From a virus, in IMG/VR virus record IMGVR_UViG_3300025276_000249, positions 1 through 21,563 of that record: a stretch of 21,563 nucleotides of DNA. One strand, given 5' to 3'. Positions within the stretch are counted from its first letter, which is position 1, and the number at the start of each line of letters is the position of its first letter. The notes under the pieces are model-generated. The model made no database searches. It saw nothing but the letters and a program-made list of their open reading frames with translations, and was not told where the DNA came from. Of this stretch, positions 6,473 to 12,648 are shown piece after piece. Position numbers and translations under genes: made by a program.

Positions 6473-8267
6473 TAAATTTGTTTGGACAACAGGAGGGAAC
6501 CAAAATTATTTATTAATGATTGAGGTACTTGCTAAAAGTTTACTAAAATATTCAGAATACAAACTTATAGTGTATGGTTTTAATTGTGATTCTACAATTA
6601 ATTTACCTAATGTAATTAATAAAAGAATTGACTATAAACCTAAACCTACATCAAAATCTACACATGAACCGGACCTATTTAATAAAGATTATTCTATTTA
6701 CTTTGCTAAATTCTTAGCAAATCTAGATTCATTAGAAGAAAATTATAATAACTTTGCATGGATAGATGGTGATGCCTTTGTAACCGAAAATATAGATAAG
6801 TCTTTACAGTATTTATCATCTTTAAAGGATTACCCCTTATTTGCTCAATATTTTCATAAAGACATTAATCAATGGAGGCACCATAATGGTATAAGATTAG
6901 AAGGTAATTATGGTGGTGAGATAGCTGCTATAAAAAATATTAAAAGAAACCCAAACCAAAAATTATTAGCCGCTAATTTTTATTTTTATAATAGGGATAG
7001 TAAACCATTCTTTGAAAAATGTTTAGAATGGAATAAAGAATTAAATAATTATAGCCTTAAACTATATGCAGACGACAATGCTTTTTCTGAAGAAAGAGTA
7101 GCGAATAATATATTATGGGAAGAAAATAAAATATTAGATTTACCAATTACCTGGAATAACTATTACAGTTCAAAAGAAGAAACTTTAGTTGACCCTCATT
7201 TTTTAAAACAAGGATTTGATGTTATGTACGATAAATCTTCATTAGAACCCTATTTTATACATGGGCCAGACCCTTCAGTAAAACCTAAAAGTGCTAAAAC
7301 TTTAGAAAATGCATTTAACGAGTATAATGTTATGAAAAATAAAAATTTAGTTATTATTTTATGTTATTGTGACACACAAAGCAAACTTGACTTATTATCT
7401 AATATGATTTTATCATTAAAAGATAAATATGATATATTAGTATCTACCCATTCTCCTCTCCCGTTAGAAATTCAAAATAATATAGATTATTTAGTATACG
7501 ATAAAAGTAATCCTATTTTAAAATATCCTGAAAGGGGAATGGTATTTTGGAAAACAATTAATATTGAATGCACACCCTGTGGTGAAAAGCCCCCAATAAA
7601 AATATCACATATGATGAATGATTATGGGTGGACAGTTTTTAATTTAAAAAAGAATGCCATTTCTTTTTGTCAAAATTTAGATTATTCCCACTATTCTTTT
7701 ATAAATTACGATATAGAAATAACTAAAGGAGTGTTAAATATGATTAATAACCCAAAAGATTTTATATGTAGCGATTTTAAAGATCCTACTACTAATGCTT
7801 CTTTATTTCCAAGTTTATTATTTAATATTTTAAGCAAAGAAAATGCTAACAAAATTAATAACTCAATATCCAAACAAGAATATACCAGTTCAGACCCTAT
7901 AACTGGGCAATCTTTTACAGATGCAGAAGCCTATTGGGGTCATTTAATTTCTAATTTTAATTATGTTAAAGTTGAAACTGAAATTGTAGGAATGCTAAAT
8001 ACAGGAAATCCTGATGTGTTAAATTATAATAAAAGTAATGATCAATACAAATTGTTTTTTTCTGAAAATAAAGTTTTTATATATGATAATTTTGAAGAAA
8101 AACAAATAAAGATAAGAGTAAATGGGGAGGATATTACTTTAAATGATAAACAATTTACTGTGTACTTTTCTAAAATAGAAGACCTAGGATATTACCATAA
8201 TAATGAACTAATAAACCTTACTTCTAAATTAGAAAGTGATATTTATAATAGAATAGAGGAACAATAA
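6465..8267 (+). CDS. Two-domain GT-A glycosyltransferase
   Basis: The 600-residue protein overlaps the preceding transferase by 8 bases, so the two are co-translated and probably work in one pathway. Residues 1-~288 form a GT-A-type domain: VWTTGGNQNYLLMIEVLAKS at the start, a metal-binding D-x-D as AWIDGDAFV (D101, D103), LLAANFYFYNRDSKPFFEKC (acceptor-side strand and helix), DDNAF (203-207) and the metal-ligand-like FIHGPDP (H266). Residues ~291-600 look like a second, different GT-A-like domain: LVIILCYCDTQSKLDLLSNM, DILVSTHSPLPLEIQNNIDY, VYDKSNP, then NDYGWTVFNLKKNAI and YSFINYDIEI (D416 in the position of a D-x-D equivalent). The last ~100 residues are beta-rich and unassigned. No signal or membrane segment is seen. 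The sugar donor and acceptor cannot be told from sequence. The absence of a late-type motif upstream says it is transcribed with its partner. Confidence 0.8.
   Translation: MNNKFVWTTGGNQNYLLMIEVLAKSLLKYSEYKLIVYGFNCDSTINLPNVINKRIDYKPKPTSKSTHEPDLFNKDYSIYFAKFLANLDSLEENYNNFAWIDGDAFVTENIDKSLQYLSSLKDYPLFAQYFHKDINQWRHHNGIRLEGNYGGEIAAIKNIKRNPNQKLLAANFYFYNRDSKPFFEKCLEWNKELNNYSLKLYADDNAFSEERVANNILWEENKILDLPITWNNYYSSKEETLVDPHFLKQGFDVMYDKSSLEPYFIHGPDPSVKPKSAKTLENAFNEYNVMKNKNLVIILCYCDTQSKLDLLSNMILSLKDKYDILVSTHSPLPLEIQNNIDYLVYDKSNPILKYPERGMVFWKTINIECTPCGEKPPIKISHMMNDYGWTVFNLKKNAISFCQNLDYSHYSFINYDIEITKGVLNMINNPKDFICSDFKDPTTNASLFPSLLFNILSKENANKINNSISKQEYTSSDPITGQSFTDAEAYWGHLISNFNYVKVETEIVGMLNTGNPDVLNYNKSNDQYKLFFSENKVFIYDNFEEKQIKIRVNGEDITLNDKQFTVYFSKIEDLGYYHNNELINLTSKLESDIYNRIEEQ
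8239..8253 (+). promoter_or_regulatory. Late-promoter-like motif inside the 3' end of a coding region
   Basis: ATATTTATAATAGAA, one mismatch from the consensus, lies within the last ten codons of the transferase gene. It starts 28 bases upstream of another copy. It could be a second start for the gene at 8289 or a chance match in AT-rich coding sequence. Confidence 0.35.
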
Positions 8268-8281
8268 TATTTATAAACAAA
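8267..8281 (+). promoter_or_regulatory. Putative late promoter, copy 4
   Basis: ATATTTATAAACAAA overlaps the upstream TAA stop by one base. It starts 22 bases before the ATG at 8289, the same spacing as three other copies (329, 12627 and, within one base, 14645). The -10-like hexamer is degenerate (TATAAA). Confidence 0.5.
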
Positions 8282-8288
8282 AATAAAA

Positions 8289-8540
8289 ATGAGTACAACA
8301 AAGTTATTACAAGAAGAGTTACAAAAGTTAAAAGATTTCCAAAGATCAGAAAATGAAATTACTTTTGCTTTAGGGCAGATAGAAATTAGAAAAACCTTTT
8401 TAGAAAATCAAAAACAAGATCTCCAAAACACTTATAAATCTCTCCTCCTGGACCAAGAAAAAACAGGTAAAGAATTACAAGAAAAATATGGAGAAGGTAA
8501 TATTGATTTAGAAAAAGGAGAATTTATTAAACTAAAATAG
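8289..8540 (+). CDS. Small coiled-coil protein upstream of tail sheath, function unknown
   Basis: This 83-residue protein is almost entirely charged, helix-forming sequence (Lys, Glu, Gln, Leu) with heptad-like leucines over residues ~5-65: LLQEELQKLKDFQRSENE, IEIRKTFLENQKQDLQNTYK. It looks like a two-helix coiled coil with a short acidic tail. It has no catalytic motif, signal or membrane segment. It has its own late-type promoter motif and sits directly before the sheath gene. A structural role or an assembly chaperone for the abundant tail proteins is possible but not demonstrated. The 58-base gap that follows holds a promoter-like motif and no convincing terminator. Confidence 0.75.
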   Translation: MSTTKLLQEELQKLKDFQRSENEITFALGQIEIRKTFLENQKQDLQNTYKSLLLDQEKTGKELQEKYGEGNIDLEKGEFIKLK

Positions 8541-8559
8541 TTCTTTGAGAAAGTCTTTA

Positions 8560-8574
8560 ATATGTATAATAAAA
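8560..8574 (+). promoter_or_regulatory. Putative late promoter, copy 5 (tail sheath)
   Basis: ATATGTATAATAAAA has one mismatch from the consensus and keeps the full TATAAT. It starts 39 bases before the sheath ATG, giving a longer predicted leader than most copies. Confidence 0.55.
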
Positions 8575-8598
8575 CAATATTAAAAATAACATATAAAG

Positions 8599-10947
8599 AT
8601 GGCAGAAACATTATTATCTCCAGGTGTATTAGCTAGAGAAAACGACCAATCATTTATTACTCAACAACCCGCAGAAGTTGGTGCTGCTATTATAGGACCC
8701 GCTGCTTTAGGACCTGTTGAAGTACCTACATTGGTTACTTCTTTTAGTGAATATACAGCAATTTTTGGTACTACAGTACAAAGTGCATCAGTTGCATATT
8801 CATATCTAACTTCATTATCAGCGAATAATTATTTTCAAAGTGGTGGAACAAGTTTATTAGTTACTAGGGTAACTCCAGAAACCTTTACTTCTGCTACAAG
8901 TTCATTTATTAACACAGTTGATGGTTCAGAATTAAAAACAGGTACAGGTGCTGATATAGCTACTAATGCCGCAGCCTTATTTGCTGCAGGTGTTGATGCT
9001 GGTTCAGATTTTACAGGTTCGGGTACAGTAACTTATACATCTGTTGCCCCTACAACAAATGGTAGTGGAACAGGAGCAAAATTTAAGTTAGATACAACTG
9101 CTGGAGCTCCAGTAGCAATTACAGCTTCAACTGCAGGTACAGGGTACAATTTAGGAGATACATTAACATTTTCTACAAATGATAATGGTGGTTCACCAAT
9201 CGTAACAACTAGTTTGTTAGAATCAACTACATTTGCAGCAACAGATACTTATGATGCAGGTACAACTACAATTACTCCTGTAGCATCAAATTTAGATGCA
9301 ACGGGTCAAGCTTGGTCTTTAACCTTTGCAGGTGGAGCAGGTGCTTCAAATTTAACGACAATCGCCGCTACATCAGCTGGAAAAGGAGTTAAAGTAGGAG
9401 ATACATTTACTTGGACAGCAGCTGCTTTACAAACAGCTTTAGGAGGAGTAGCAGGTACAGATGTGATTATTACAGTAAAACCAGCAGATTTAACTGAAGG
9501 AACTTTTACAGTTACTTTAGTAGCAGCTAATCTATCAGATGATGTTACACCTTTTGAATTAGAAACAATTTCCGAAGGTGCAGTAATGAATACAGGAACA
9601 ACTGAATTAACAGGTGGTGCCTTATCAACTGGTTCAGCAGAAAATGTTCGTTGGTCCATCCCTTCAGTAAACACAGCCTCAGGAACATTTAGTTTAGTTA
9701 TCCGTAGAGGTAATGATAATACAAACCAACAAGTAGTATTAGAACAATATAATAATCTATCATTAGATCCATACCAACCAAATTACATATCAGCCCAAAT
9801 TGGTGATATTAGTAAAAATTTAGTTCAGGAAGGAGCAGATTCCTTTATCCAAGAATCAGGATCTTATGCTAATTTATCAAGATATGTAAGAGTAAAATCA
9901 GTAAATTTAAAAACACCTAATTATTTCGATAATAATGGTCAAGCAAAATCTCAATTTACAGGTTCTTTACCAGCAGCATCCTCAGGTTCATTTAATGGAG
10001 CAGATGGAGAAAATATAACAACTGCTACTTCTGGAAGAGTTGCTAACTTTTATGGAAACATAGGAAATGGTGCTGCATTTGATACACAAGGATTAACTGG
10101 TAGTAATTATGATAACGCAATTGCTTTATTAGGGAATGTAGATGAATACCAATATAATGTTATTAGTACTCCTGGATTACTTAACGCAACTCACGCGACA
10201 CAATTAACTAATGTATTATCAAATACAATCCAAAGAGGTGACGCAATCGCGGTATTAGATTTAGTAAAATATGGTAGTTCAATAGCATCAGTTTCTCAAG
10301 CAGCTTCTGCTTTTGATAATAGCTATGCTTCAACATATTGGCCTTGGGTACAAATGATTGATCCACAAACAGGTGAATTAGTTTATTCTCCTGCTTCAAC
10401 GGTGATTCCTGGGGTGTATGTATTTACAGACGCTTCAAGTGAACCATGGTTTGCACCTGCTGGATTAACTAGAGGAGCTTTAGGTCAAGTAGTTAGAGCT
10501 GAAAGAAAATTATCTGCAACTAATAGAGATACTTTATATGAAGCCAATGTTAACCCCTTAGCAACTTTCCCACAATCTGGAGTAGTTGTATTTGGTCAGA
10601 AAACATTACAAAAACGTGCTAGTGCTTTAGATAGAGTAAATGTACGTAGATTGTTAATTTCTCTTAAAGGATTTATATCTGGAGTAGCTGATAATTTAGT
10701 ATTTGAACAAAATACAATTGCTACAAGAAATAACTTCTTAAGTGTAGTTAATCCATATTTAGAAGGAGTACAACAACGACAGGGATTATACGCTTTTAAA
10801 GTAGTAATGGATGATACCAACAATACACCATCCACAATAGATAGAAATGAATTAGTAGGTCAGATTTTCTTACAACCAACTAAAACAGCTGAATTTGTAA
10901 TCCTAGATTTCAATGTACTACCAACTGGAGCAACATTTCCAGCGTAA
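8599..10947 (+). CDS. gp18: Contractile tail sheath protein, T4 gp18-like
   Basis: This 782-residue protein opens with the classic sheath N-terminus LLSPGVLARENDQSFI and AAIIGPAALGPVEVPTLVTS, then EYTAIFG. The C-terminal half carries the conserved sheath core: GDAIAVLDLVKYG, STYWPWVQMIDPQTGELVYS, IPGVYVFTDASSEPWFAPAG, RGALGQVVRAERKLS, NPLATFPQSGVVVFGQKTLQ, RVNVRRLLISLKGFI, and the terminal IFLQPTKTAEFVILDFNVLP. T4 gp18 is 659 residues; the excess lies in a Thr/Gly/Ala-rich region at about 110-345. There two segments (178-191 and 258-271) share a G-x-G-x-x-x-G-D-T-x-T pattern and may be repeated beta-domains exposed on the tail surface. The sheath polymerises around the tail tube and contracts to drive it into the cell. 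The gene has its own promoter-like motif and is followed by the tube gene, also separately promoted, consistent with very high late expression. Confidence 0.96.
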   Translation: MAETLLSPGVLARENDQSFITQQPAEVGAAIIGPAALGPVEVPTLVTSFSEYTAIFGTTVQSASVAYSYLTSLSANNYFQSGGTSLLVTRVTPETFTSATSSFINTVDGSELKTGTGADIATNAAALFAAGVDAGSDFTGSGTVTYTSVAPTTNGSGTGAKFKLDTTAGAPVAITASTAGTGYNLGDTLTFSTNDNGGSPIVTTSLLESTTFAATDTYDAGTTTITPVASNLDATGQAWSLTFAGGAGASNLTTIAATSAGKGVKVGDTFTWTAAALQTALGGVAGTDVIITVKPADLTEGTFTVTLVAANLSDDVTPFELETISEGAVMNTGTTELTGGALSTGSAENVRWSIPSVNTASGTFSLVIRRGNDNTNQQVVLEQYNNLSLDPYQPNYISAQIGDISKNLVQEGADSFIQESGSYANLSRYVRVKSVNLKTPNYFDNNGQAKSQFTGSLPAASSGSFNGADGENITTATSGRVANFYGNIGNGAAFDTQGLTGSNYDNAIALLGNVDEYQYNVISTPGLLNATHATQLTNVLSNTIQRGDAIAVLDLVKYGSSIASVSQAASAFDNSYASTYWPWVQMIDPQTGELVYSPASTVIPGVYVFTDASSEPWFAPAGLTRGALGQVVRAERKLSATNRDTLYEANVNPLATFPQSGVVVFGQKTLQKRASALDRVNVRRLLISLKGFISGVADNLVFEQNTIATRNNFLSVVNPYLEGVQQRQGLYAFKVVMDDTNNTPSTIDRNELVGQIFLQPTKTAEFVILDFNVLPTGATFPA

Positions 10948-10962
10948 GAATTAAAAAGATAA

Positions 10963-10977
10963 ATATTTATAATAAAA
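10963..10977 (+). promoter_or_regulatory. Putative late promoter, copy 6 (tail tube)
   Basis: An exact ATATTTATAATAAAA in the 42-base gap between sheath and tube. It starts 27 bases before the ATG at 10990, and the leader is almost pure A and T. Confidence 0.6.
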
Positions 10978-10989
10978 TAAAAAAATAAA

Positions 10990-11478
10990 ATGGCAGTATT
11001 AGATCCTAACGAAATATTTTTCACCGCTTTTGAGCCAAAACAAGCAAACAGATTCGTCATGTATATTGATGGAATTCCAGCTTATTTAGTAAAAGAAGTA
11101 GGGGCTGTAACTTTATCACAAGGTACAGTTGAATTAAATCATATGAATGTATCAAGATATGTAAAAGGAAAATCCACTTGGGATCCAATTTCTTTAACAT
11201 TATTTGACCCAATTACACCATCAGGAGCACAAGCAACTATGGAATGGGTACGTCTTCACCACGAATCAGTTACTGGTCGTGATGGGTATAGTGATTTCTA
11301 TAAAAAAGATCTTACTTTTAACGTACTAGGACCTGTAGGAGATATTGTATCTGAATGGATTATAAAAGGTGCATTTATTACAAGTACATCATTTGGAGAT
11401 TACAACTGGGATACTGTAGATACTGCTCAAAATATTAGTATAACGGTACAACCCGATTACTGTATTTTAAATTTCTAA
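10990..11478 (+). CDS. gp19: Tail tube protein, T4 gp19-like
   Basis: The 162-residue length matches T4 gp19 (163). Features of the family are visible: ANRFVMYIDGIPAYLVKEVG near the N-terminus, a strand-loop KGKSTWDPISLTLFDPI, the helix ATMEWVRLHHESVTGRDGYS, then KDLTFNVLGPVGDIVSEWII, and the closing FITSTSFGDYNWDTVD followed by ISITVQPDYCILNF. Hexamers stack to form the inner tube through which DNA passes. The gene follows the sheath directly, as in T4, and is closed by a hairpin terminator, so it is a single-gene late unit. Confidence 0.95.
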   Translation: MAVLDPNEIFFTAFEPKQANRFVMYIDGIPAYLVKEVGAVTLSQGTVELNHMNVSRYVKGKSTWDPISLTLFDPITPSGAQATMEWVRLHHESVTGRDGYSDFYKKDLTFNVLGPVGDIVSEWIIKGAFITSTSFGDYNWDTVDTAQNISITVQPDYCILNF

Positions 11479-11507
11479 AAATTTTACCCACCCCTGATTT
11501 AGAAAAT

Positions 11508-11531
11508 AGCTTGCCTTAGGGCAGGCTTTTT
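11508..11531 (+). terminator. Rho-independent terminator after tail tube
   Basis: An 8-bp stem, AGCTTGCC (11508-11515) with GGCAGGCT (11520-11527) including one T-G wobble, has a 4-base TTAG loop and is followed by TTTTTCTTATTTT. It is the most GC-rich patch in this intergenic region. It ends the sheath-tube block. Confidence 0.85.
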
Positions 11532-11578
11532 CTTATTTTAAAAATTATGTGGAGATGTAATAAAAGTTTATTATATTA

Positions 11579-11593
11579 ATATTTATAAATGCA
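11579..11593 (+). promoter_or_regulatory. Putative late promoter, copy 7
   Basis: ATATTTATAAATGCA keeps the ATATTTATAA core but diverges afterwards. It starts 42 bases before the ATG at 11621, the longest leader among the copies. The 142-base gap 11479-11620 otherwise holds only the terminator. Confidence 0.45.
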
Positions 11594-11620
11594 CAAAAAC
11601 GTTATTAACAAATAAAGATT

Positions 11621-12349
11621 ATGTCTAAATTTAAAATACCTACTGAAACAGTAACATTACCATCAAAAGGACTTCTATATTCAAAAGACCACCCATTAGC
11701 TAGTGGTAAAATAGAAATGAAATACATGACTGCTAAAGAAGAAGATATTCTAACAAATTCAGCCTATATTAACGATGGGTCAGTGATTGATAGAGTGTTA
11801 AAAGCATTAGTAATAACTGAATTTAATTGGTCTGATTTATTAATTGGAGACAAAAATGCTATTATGGTAGCAGCCCGTGTTTTGGGTTATGGTAAAGATT
11901 ATACTTTTAACCATAAAGGAAAAAAAGAAACAGTTGATTTAACATCATTAAAAGATAAAGAACTTAATAATGATCTATATACTGAAGGGGTTAATCAATT
12001 TTCTTTTACCCTCCCCCACTCGGGCAATGTAGTTGAATATAAATTACTTACTCACGGTGATGAAACAAAAATCCAAAATGAGTTAAAGGGGCTAAAAAAG
12101 ATTAATAAAGATAACGTTCCTGAAGCTACAACTAGGTTAAAACATATGATTATATCAGTTGAAGGAGATTCTGAAAGAAAAACAGTAAGAGAATTTGTTG
12201 ATACTTATTTGCTAGCACGAGATGCTCGTGCACTTAGAGAAAATATATTAGCAACACAACCAGACGTAGATCTGACTTTTTTTCCCGAAAACGGAGATGA
12301 CGGGGTTAGTATCCCCATTGGAATTAACTTTTTTTGGCCTGACGCTTAA
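11621..12349 (+). CDS. Baseplate hub / tail assembly chaperone, T4 gp26-like (T4_baseplate family)
   Basis: This 242-residue protein has the family signature LPSKGLLY (13-20), a following IEMKYMTAKEEDILTNSAYI (31-50) and DLLIGDKNAIMVAARVLGYG (72-91), then a beta region and a helical C-terminal half. It ends with IPIGINFFWPDA, a characteristic hydrophobic-Trp ending of this family in T4-like phages. T4 gp26 is a hub/assembly protein (208 residues); related proteins in other myoviruses act as tail assembly chaperones for the tape measure. The last 53 bases overlap a second gene in another frame, an arrangement typical of tail-chaperone pairs just upstream of a tape measure gene, which is exactly what follows. 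It has its own promoter-like motif. Confidence 0.82.
   Translation: MSKFKIPTETVTLPSKGLLYSKDHPLASGKIEMKYMTAKEEDILTNSAYINDGSVIDRVLKALVITEFNWSDLLIGDKNAIMVAARVLGYGKDYTFNHKGKKETVDLTSLKDKELNNDLYTEGVNQFSFTLPHSGNVVEYKLLTHGDETKIQNELKGLKKINKDNVPEATTRLKHMIISVEGDSERKTVREFVDTYLLARDARALRENILATQPDVDLTFFPENGDDGVSIPIGINFFWPDA
12276..12349 (+). other. Candidate ribosomal frameshift window (+1 or -2)
   Basis: The frame of the downstream 104-codon gene is open back to 12276 (TGA at 12273-12275) and overlaps the gp26-like gene to its stop at 12347-12349. Two runs of seven T fall inside the overlap at 12277-12283 and 12329-12335, each read as TTT TTT in the upstream frame. A +1 or -2 slip at either would fuse the proteins. 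Translational coupling from the ATG at 12297 is the simpler alternative. Confidence 0.3.
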
Positions 12350-12611
12350 AACAGTCCCCAAAATTAGACAAAATTTATTTAGACAAATCCACGAAATTGT
12401 TTTTCATGGTAAAGGAGGATATGATTGGCATACTGTATACAATATGCCAATTTGGCTTCGTAAATATACTTTTAAACTTATAAAAGATTTTTATGAGGAT
12501 GAGAAAGAATCTATGAAGGCAAGCCAACAGGGTAAAGATAAACAATCTCTTATTAACACTGAAGGTAAAGTAAGCACTCCTAATTTTAAGAATACAACTA
12601 GTTATAAATAA
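12297..12611 (+). CDS. Small tail assembly protein overlapping the gp26-like gene
   Basis: This 104-codon frame overlaps the upstream gene by 53 bases in a +1/-2 relation. The central segment FRQIHEIVFHGKGGYDWHTV, then YNMPIWLRKYTFKLI (residues 28-62), is well structured, aromatic and compact, and I believe it recurs in related marine myoviruses. The C-terminus is charged and disordered-looking. An internal ATG at 12297 follows AAAACGGAG, a rare GGAG-containing upstream sequence for this window, so independent or coupled initiation is plausible. Lack of a promoter motif and its place between a gp26-like gene and the tape measure suggest the second half of a tail assembly chaperone pair. The first ~18 residues are encoded entirely within the overlap and may not be part of the native product if it arises by frameshifting. 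Confidence 0.75.
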   Translation: MTGLVSPLELTFFGLTLKTVPKIRQNLFRQIHEIVFHGKGGYDWHTVYNMPIWLRKYTFKLIKDFYEDEKESMKASQQGKDKQSLINTEGKVSTPNFKNTTSYK

Positions 12612-12626
12612 AAATAAAAATATTTA

Positions 12627-12641
12627 ATATTTATAATAAAA
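12627..12641 (+). promoter_or_regulatory. Putative late promoter, copy 8 (tape measure)
   Basis: An exact ATATTTATAATAAAA that starts 22 bases before the ATG at 12649, with no Shine-Dalgarno in the short leader. Confidence 0.6.
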
Positions 12642-12648
12642 TATCCTA

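Noticed and set aside
8541-8558. Possible terminator hairpin CTTT-GAG-AAAG after the coiled-coil gene
   Set aside because: The stem is only four weak A/T-dominated pairs without a clean T tract; not convincing.
9306-9674. 122-codon - strand frame in the sheath insertion
   Set aside because: It arises from the repetitive Thr/Gly/Ala codons of the sheath; no independent protein features.
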